Shown here: in pieces, positions 59,027-64,000 of the stretch | How positions within the stretch are numbered: the first letter of the stretch is position 1 | Layout of the letters: each line of letters starts with the position of its first letter | From: Enoplolaimus lenunculus | Lineage: Eukaryota; Nematoda; Enoplea; Enoplida; Thoracostomopsidae | Direction of reading: 5' to 3' | DNA: 64,000 nt | Assembly (NCBI GenBank): GCA_030248215.1 | Contig: JASANG010000987.1 | Location: 62,001-126,000, forward strand | Notes under the pieces: generated by a model | Database searches by the model: none | Told to the model about the DNA's origin: nothing | What the model saw: only the letters and a program-made list of their open reading frames with translations | Made by a program: the position numbers and the translations under genes

Positions 59027-59385
59027 GAAACCACAACAACACCAACCAAAAACCACAACAAAACAAAAAAAACAAACACACACCAATAAACACAAAATAA
59101 ACAACACACCAACAAACATACACAACAAACACAAACAAACACACAAAAATAACAACCCACACAACAACAAAAACAACAAACACAAAAACACAAAAAAAAC
59201 CCACCACCATAACAAAACAACAAAAAAAAAAACACAACACACAACCAAAAAAAAAAAATAACAACACACACAACCAAAACAAAAAATATAATATAACAAT
59301 ACAAAACCAAAACAAAACCCCACACACAAAAACAAAAAAACAAACACCCACCAACCAAACCCACCCACAAACCACCCCACCCGCC
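59027..59385. other. Almost G-free A/C filler, probable assembly artefact
   Basis: About 350 bases of A and C with rare T and, after the first few bases, no G until about 59381. There is no regular period, unlike a microsatellite (CAACAACACCAACCAAAAAC, then AACACAAACAAACACAC). It abuts the end of the left inverted-repeat arm. Nothing else in the window looks like it. On the minus strand it gives long V/F/C/L frames that are not genes. Confidence 0.75.
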
Positions 59386-60068
59386 TAAGCCTAAACCTAA
59401 GATAAAATATAAACCTACTGTGTTGCTGTTATACGGAAAAACAATACGTAACGGGCGAACAGAATAAAACCAACAATCTAAGGATACATTAGGTCAAATC
59501 TATTGATATTATTATAGCTGGAACGTCTCACATACGTATTTTGGGCAGCGTTTCAGCTGTTTTTGCATGCGCAATTTAGAACACATATACAATTTGAAAG
59601 TCAAAACATGATGTAGTAAAATAAAAACATAAGTTATGTGAAATCAAACCAAATGTAACGTAAGCAAAGGCGCAGTTTTAAGCCAGGTGTAAAATTTTTT
59701 GACAGAAATATTTCTAAGGTTGCACATATGCAACCACAATAACTGCTTCTACCCTTTATAGCGTACTAACATTTATTTGTAATTTTACGTCTGATGCTGT
59801 TTATGAAATTAATGGTTTTTAATATTTTACTCAAAAAATTATTAAAAATTTTTGCTCAAAAAATTAATTATTAAAAATTTTTACTCAAAAAATCATTAAA
59901 ATTTCAAACTCAAAAAATGATTAAAAATTTTGAGTCAAAAAATCATTAAAATTTCAAACTCAAAAAATTGTTCAAAATTTTTACTCATAAAATAATTGAA
60001 AATTTTTAAATTTTTTTGCATTTTTATAAAACACTTAAAATTTTAATCTATCCATTATTTCAACATAC
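59386..60068. other. Non-coding spacer with hexamer relic and AT tandem repeats
   Basis: A decayed hexamer element (59384-59460) and, at about 59825-60015, repeats of ACTCAAAAAATCATTAAAAT type units of roughly 30 bp. It belongs to the right-hand collagen copy as intron sequence. Confidence 0.45.
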
Positions 60069-62791
60069 CGGCGGTCCCTGTGGTCCTGATTTGCCTCGTT
60101 CGCCAGGAATTCCACGCATACCTTGAGGTCCATGACTTCCGGTAGGTCCACGTTCTCCCTTTGTTCCCTGAAATCCCGCATCATTTACGTAATCGAAACC
60201 TAAACACAATCAAAATTATCGACCATGTGTAACACTGGTTGTGAACATTGTCACAGGCCTACGATCAGGCTTAGGCTTAGGCTTAGGCTCACGTTAGGTC
60301 TTGGATTTGGCTTAGGCTTAAGCTTAGGTTTCTCAGCCTTATTTAGGCTAAAATTTATTCTTAGACGAAGGAAGGCTTCCGTCCTGAAATTATTTGGTTT
60401 ATTAATGGCGTTGTGAGTGTAATTTTTTGTTATTTTTACCTGTCAAATTTTTGCACAATCTGTATAATGCAAAAATAGCTTGATATACAGCAAATTGGAA
60501 GACTAACCTTGACACCTTCGCTGCCTTGTTTACCCTTCGGGCCAGGATTTCCGTCAAATCCCTGAACAATAAATAACAAATGTACATATATACATATATA
60601 CATATCAACTGTTTTTTTGTTTCTGTGGAAGAATAATTTTGCCAAATTGCTAGCAAACCTAAGAGGGGAATCTGCCCCCAAAAATTTTGAACACAAATTG
60701 ATATTTGTCAGTTAATGACACTGTCTTATTCACAATTTGTTGAGCAAATGTTCGGGTCCGTAGCCAAGAGGACGTCAGGTTTGGCTCAGACTCCCCCTGA
60801 AAAAATTTTTTGCTCCCCCCAAGAAAATTTTCAACCTTCTCTGCAAGTCATGAAAACACTTGTATGACCCTTCTGAAAAATTTTTAGCGTCCCCTATAGA
60901 ATGGTGAGCTGGCTACGGGCCTGGACATTTAACAATGATAAGATCAAAGTGTCCCGCTCTAGTTTCAGCCGTAAACGAATCAAATTTAATAAATATTTTA
61001 TCCAGGTCAATAGTAAATAATTGTTACAATTTAAACTGTACCTGGTGACCTTTTGGTCCTGGAATTCCAGGAATGCCCGGAGATCCACGTGGTCCCTAAA
61101 ATAAAAACACATACATCCTATCAAAAATACAAACTGAACCTAAGCTTAAACTTTAGGCAAATTTTTGGTTAGGTTTTTGGTTTACGCTTATGTATAGGCC
61201 TATCCTTACGGTTTGGCTCAGACTTGAATATGCTTATACTACTGTTCTGACCCTGTTCTATACATTGCGCATGCTTGCTAAAGCTGGTATGTTTCATTTT
61301 TTCTAATGTAACTTACACTTAATTCAGTATACGTCGCGTTTATTAATACTGGCAAAGTTTAGGCCCGTTTGAAGAATCATAACCAGTTCACTCATAGAGT
61401 ATACTATGAACAACTAAATAAAAATAATATACGACCTATACAGACCCTGTGAGCAGTGTTCCACAATTCAAATATACACGCGTAGTGGAAGATCTCCACA
61501 AGACGTGAGAGCCCGCTCGAACTCGAGTGTCAAGCTCCTATAGCTCAGTAGTCAACGTAAATGCCTTCACTCGTGAGACTGGTGATCGAATCTTAGCTTG
61601 AAATTACATCTCATATAAAATTGGCGAGAAAGGGTTAATATTAATTGTAAAAATTTGTTTGCAGGTCAAATTAGTTTTTGTTTAGTCAAAAAATAAGCAC
61701 TAACCTCAGCTCCAGGTTTGCCACGAGGACCAGAGTTGCCATCACTTCCGCGTCCGCCCTGAAAATAGTCAAACGTATTTAATTATATATCATTTTTAAA
61801 CATTTCATTTCGGCAGAATATTAATACTAAAAAATATTTCAGCGAACTGAAACCAGGCAAATTTTTCTTTACCAATTTACATTCACTGAATTTCGAACCA
61901 TAGAAAATTGCGTATTTTTATTGTTCCAGTAGAAATGTTTTCAGGTATTTTATCTCAGTCCTGTTGGCCCAAACAAATCATTTAACTTCGCTATTATAAG
62001 AATTGATTTAATATTCAATTATTTGCTGTTTGTTTCAAAATAATAAATAAACAATTTATTTCTTTTTTTATAGAATTATGACTAAAACAATACCTTCAGA
62101 AACGTTTATGACATGGTCATTATACTTACATCCTTTCCTGTCAGTCCACGGGGTCCTTGAGGTCCAGGCGATCCAGGTCGTCCCTTAAAAATATTTATTC
62201 CAAGCGTCACATCGGTTGGCTGTTGTGATTTTTAAGGGGTAAAGGTAAAAGTTTCAATTATAATAAAACGGTAAACAATAAATTTAAAATTAAATATCTT
62301 CAAATTAACCAAATTTACGCTTACACTGCAAAAAATGGTGAGCCAAATTGACTCTCTCTGAAATAGGCTCTACGAGACTACATAGATTGAGTCAAGTTCG
62401 ACTTCGTTATAGTCAAACGTGCGATTCAGTGAGTTGAATTCGACTCTGACAGAGTTGAGTTTGACACAGTTTGTGTAGTCTCGTAGAGCCTATTTCGGAC
62501 AGAGTCAATTTGACTCATCATTTTTTGCATTGTATAAACAGTGCAACTGGTTTGTGTCGGTGAATGTTTGCTGGGATACTTAATTTGTTTAAACATCAGG
62601 GTACCGTGAAGCTAAAAAAGTTTTAAATTTAAAATTAAAATCAAACCATACCATCGGTCCCATTTCACCAGGCAGTCCAGGAGGTCCGCGGAATCCTTGT
62701 GGACCCTGAAAATAATTAAATCAACTCTTAATTCAAAATTGTGGTACATGGGGAAACGCAGTGACTTAAAAAGTTATCACGCAGTGAAAAT

Positions 62792-62831
<40 letters not shown>

Positions 62832-63816
62832 TTTTTTTATATATATATAATATATATATATATATAAACTATAGGTTGCTTGAAAAATACTGCATTGAAT
62901 TCTGCGTTTGCTAGCAATTAACTGGAGGGTGTCGCTATACGTTTAATTACGTCTCTGTCACAGTCCGTTACTGTACGTCTCCGTACGGTATCGTACGTGA
63001 ATTACTCACCAACAATACCGTATGGTTACGGACTGTGACGGACGGCGACGGACGACGCCGCACGTCATGGATAGCTCCTTAAATAGACATACTTACCGGT
63101 AGACCAGGTAATCCTTGAGGACCGCGAGTTCCAGGAGGACCCTAAAACACAAAATTTAAAATGCATATATTGAAAATAGCTTAAAACGATAACTTTGTCC
63201 TTGGATCCAATGCCTTACAAGTATCCTTGGGAGTAAATAGCTAACTAATTCAAGATTACATAATAACCATAGGCCCATATTGTTCAATTCATATAGTATC
63301 TATCACCAGTTAGCGATATGTTTTCAAACTGACGAATTTCTGCAATTGCGGATCTCAAAATTGGCACCGAGTTAAAGGTATATCGAATATAAAAAAGTGA
63401 TAAAATTAAAAGCTTATCATTCGCTGATTACAAACTTACAAAACCGATCATCAATTACGCGCTGCATTTTTGTTCGACCCCCCCCCTCAATCAGGGCGGG
63501 GTTTAAGCAATAGATTAACAGTATGTTTCAGTACACCTACCCCCCTTAAACAAGGGGGGTTAAAATTTCCTCCTTTACTACGATATAAAACTGCATAAAG
63601 ACCGCCCCTAAACAAGGGGGGTAGGCCAAAAACGCAACGCGTGCCGGGTACATTCTTTAATGCACAGAATGTACCCAGTTGCACACTCTTGTTATAAAGA
63701 GTGATCATCCACGCTTGGTTTAATTGAATACAACAGCAAATACTTACAGTTCGAGCTTGCAGAAATCGAGGCGGTGGTCCTTTTTCAGGACTCGTCACAG
63801 GCACTGAACCTTTCCA
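60069..63816 (-). CDS. Clade-A fibrillar collagen, second copy (right arm), intact exons
   Basis: Minus-strand exons in gene order: 63816-63748 (69 bp, telopeptide [20 protein letters not shown]), 63141-63097 (45, [15 protein letters not shown]), 62705-62652 (54, [18 protein letters not shown]), 62183-62130 (54, [18 protein letters not shown]), 61758-61705 (54, [18 protein letters not shown]), 61095-61042 (54, [18 protein letters not shown]), 60561-60508 (54, [18 protein letters not shown]), 60167-60069 (99, [20 protein letters not shown] then PGERGKS). Every helix exon starts with a whole Gly codon and has perfect Gly-X-Y, GT-AG borders and sizes of 45, 54 or 99, the signature of fibrillar collagens. 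The order follows human COL1A1 (PQGFQG, PGPQGARG, VKGHRG, GLPGERGRTG). The 5' exons should lie beyond position 64000. Confidence 0.9.
60262..60345. repeat. Hexamer element relic
   Basis: CAGGCTTAGGCTTAGGCTTA then GGCTTAGGCTTAAGCTTAGG, no terminal repeats left; in an intron of the right collagen copy. Confidence 0.5.
60755..60923. repeat. Family J repeat
   Basis: GGTCCGTAGCCAAGAGGACG at the left and GGTGAGCTGGCTACGGGCC at the right, clear inverted ends of about 12 bp; interior TTTTCAACCTTCTCTGCAAG. Confidence 0.6.
61135..61270. mobile_element. Family B MITE, left end lost
   Basis: CTAAGCTTAAACTTTAGGC, ATGCTTATACTACTGTTCTG and the end ACCCTGTTCTATACATTG. It lies outside the inverted repeat, so it has no mirrored copy in the window. 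Confidence 0.6.
61405..61640 (+). repeat. tRNA-derived SINE, copy 6 (right arm)
   Basis: GAGAGCCCGCTCGAACTCGA block, A box CTATAGCTCAGTAGTCAACG, B box GGTGATCGAATCTTAGC, tail TTACATCTCATATAAAATTG and GAGAAAGGGTTAA. Confidence 0.6.
62324..62532. mobile_element. Family E MITE in the right arm
   Basis: CACTGCAAAAAATGGTGAGC to ACTCATCATTTTTTGCATTG; mirrored partner of 57939-58150. Confidence 0.75.
62795..62872. repeat. (TA)n microsatellite, expanded relative to the left arm
   Basis: About 80 bases of TATATA with a short T run inside. The mirrored place in the left arm (about 57657-57676) has only about 20 bases. Confidence 0.75.
62928..63075. repeat. Family F element in the right arm
   Basis: GTGTCGCTATACGTTTAATT to GACGACGCCGCACGTCATGG, mirror of 57455-57602. 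Confidence 0.6.
63283..63726. mobile_element. Family L fragment followed by a family G MITE (right arm)
   Basis: TAGTATCTATCACCAGTTAG at 63293 is an L end. G occupies about 63462-63726, with CAAAAACGCAACGCGTGCCG, TTGCACACTCTTGTTAT and GATCATCCACGCTTGGTTTA. Mirrored in the left arm. Confidence 0.6.
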
Positions 63817-64000
63817 CTGAAAATATATATTACAAAACGTACTTATATATAATATGTATATGTCGTAGGCCAATCTGCAATTTACGCTAATTACCAATTG
63901 GCCTAGGCGAATGTGCTGTTCGAAGCAAACAGCAGTTTGGCGTATGCCTAATAGCGATTGTGAGATGTTGCAAAACAGTGATGTAAGACCACCGCTGATT

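Larger units (their letters stand above)
61471..64000 (-). repeat. Right arm of the ~2.5-kb inverted repeat (continues off window)
   Basis: Inverse match of 56519-59026. The last bases (GATGTAAGACCACCGCTGAT) pair with AATCAGCGGTGGTCTTACAT at about 56515. Exons here are clean and their counterparts on the left carry small indels. Confidence 0.9.

Noticed and set aside
58943-59380. Membrane-like V/F/C/L-rich frames of 120-145 residues
   Set aside because: Translation of the G-free A/C filler on the minus strand.
63487-63897. 136-residue minus-strand frame across the right arm
   Set aside because: It joins one genuine collagen exon (63816-63748) to intron and family G MITE sequence; only the exon part is coding.

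Overview
The window is animal nuclear DNA, AT-rich and full of introns. Two genes are recognisable by family: MELK kinase at the left edge and a clade-A (COL1A1/COL2A1-like) fibrillar collagen at the right. The collagen keeps the classic 45/54/99-bp Gly-X-Y exons and a VWC N-propeptide. Together with allele-like divergence of a few percent between two collagen copies and very many short transposons, this suggests an invertebrate deuterostome, perhaps a tunicate. That assignment is inference; no species marker was seen.

Layout. Positions 1-14255 (+) hold MELK from the glycine loop to the stop codon: kinase domain, UBA-like segment, long Ser/Pro-rich linker and KA1 domain, in about 18 exons whose phases agree throughout. 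Positions 17238-19359 (-) hold a three-exon gene for an 87-residue secreted Cys-containing protein. Positions 39598-43767 (-) hold a small predicted secreted Gly/aromatic protein with two homologous exons. I recognise no known family for either small gene; both were found from splice-phase agreement. Positions 50391-58779 (+) hold the 5' part of the collagen gene (signal peptide, VWC, minor helix, telopeptide, start of major helix). Positions 60069-63816 (-) hold a second, cleaner copy of the same collagen exons, running three exons further into the major helix. The two copies form an inverted repeat (about 56519-59026 against 61471-64000). Next to the left arm lies about 350 bases of almost pure A/C sequence, which looks like an assembly join of two haplotypes rather than biology.

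Most of the DNA between exons is a collection of short non-autonomous DNA transposons. The most striking are three related families (A, B, C here) sharing GGCC(C/A)ATGT ends and 8-bp target duplications, with cores of TTAGGC hexamers, the sequence of nematode telomeres. Others are a TA-targeting fold-back element with GAGTCAAATTTGACTC repeats (E), a CpG-rich GACGGACGGCGCCGT element (F) with one 0.7-kb 21-bp array, and families G, H, J, K, L, N and O. A tRNA-derived SINE is present in six copies. No LINE, retrovirus, LTR element, Polinton, CRISPR or rRNA was recognised. The genes do not form an obvious pathway.
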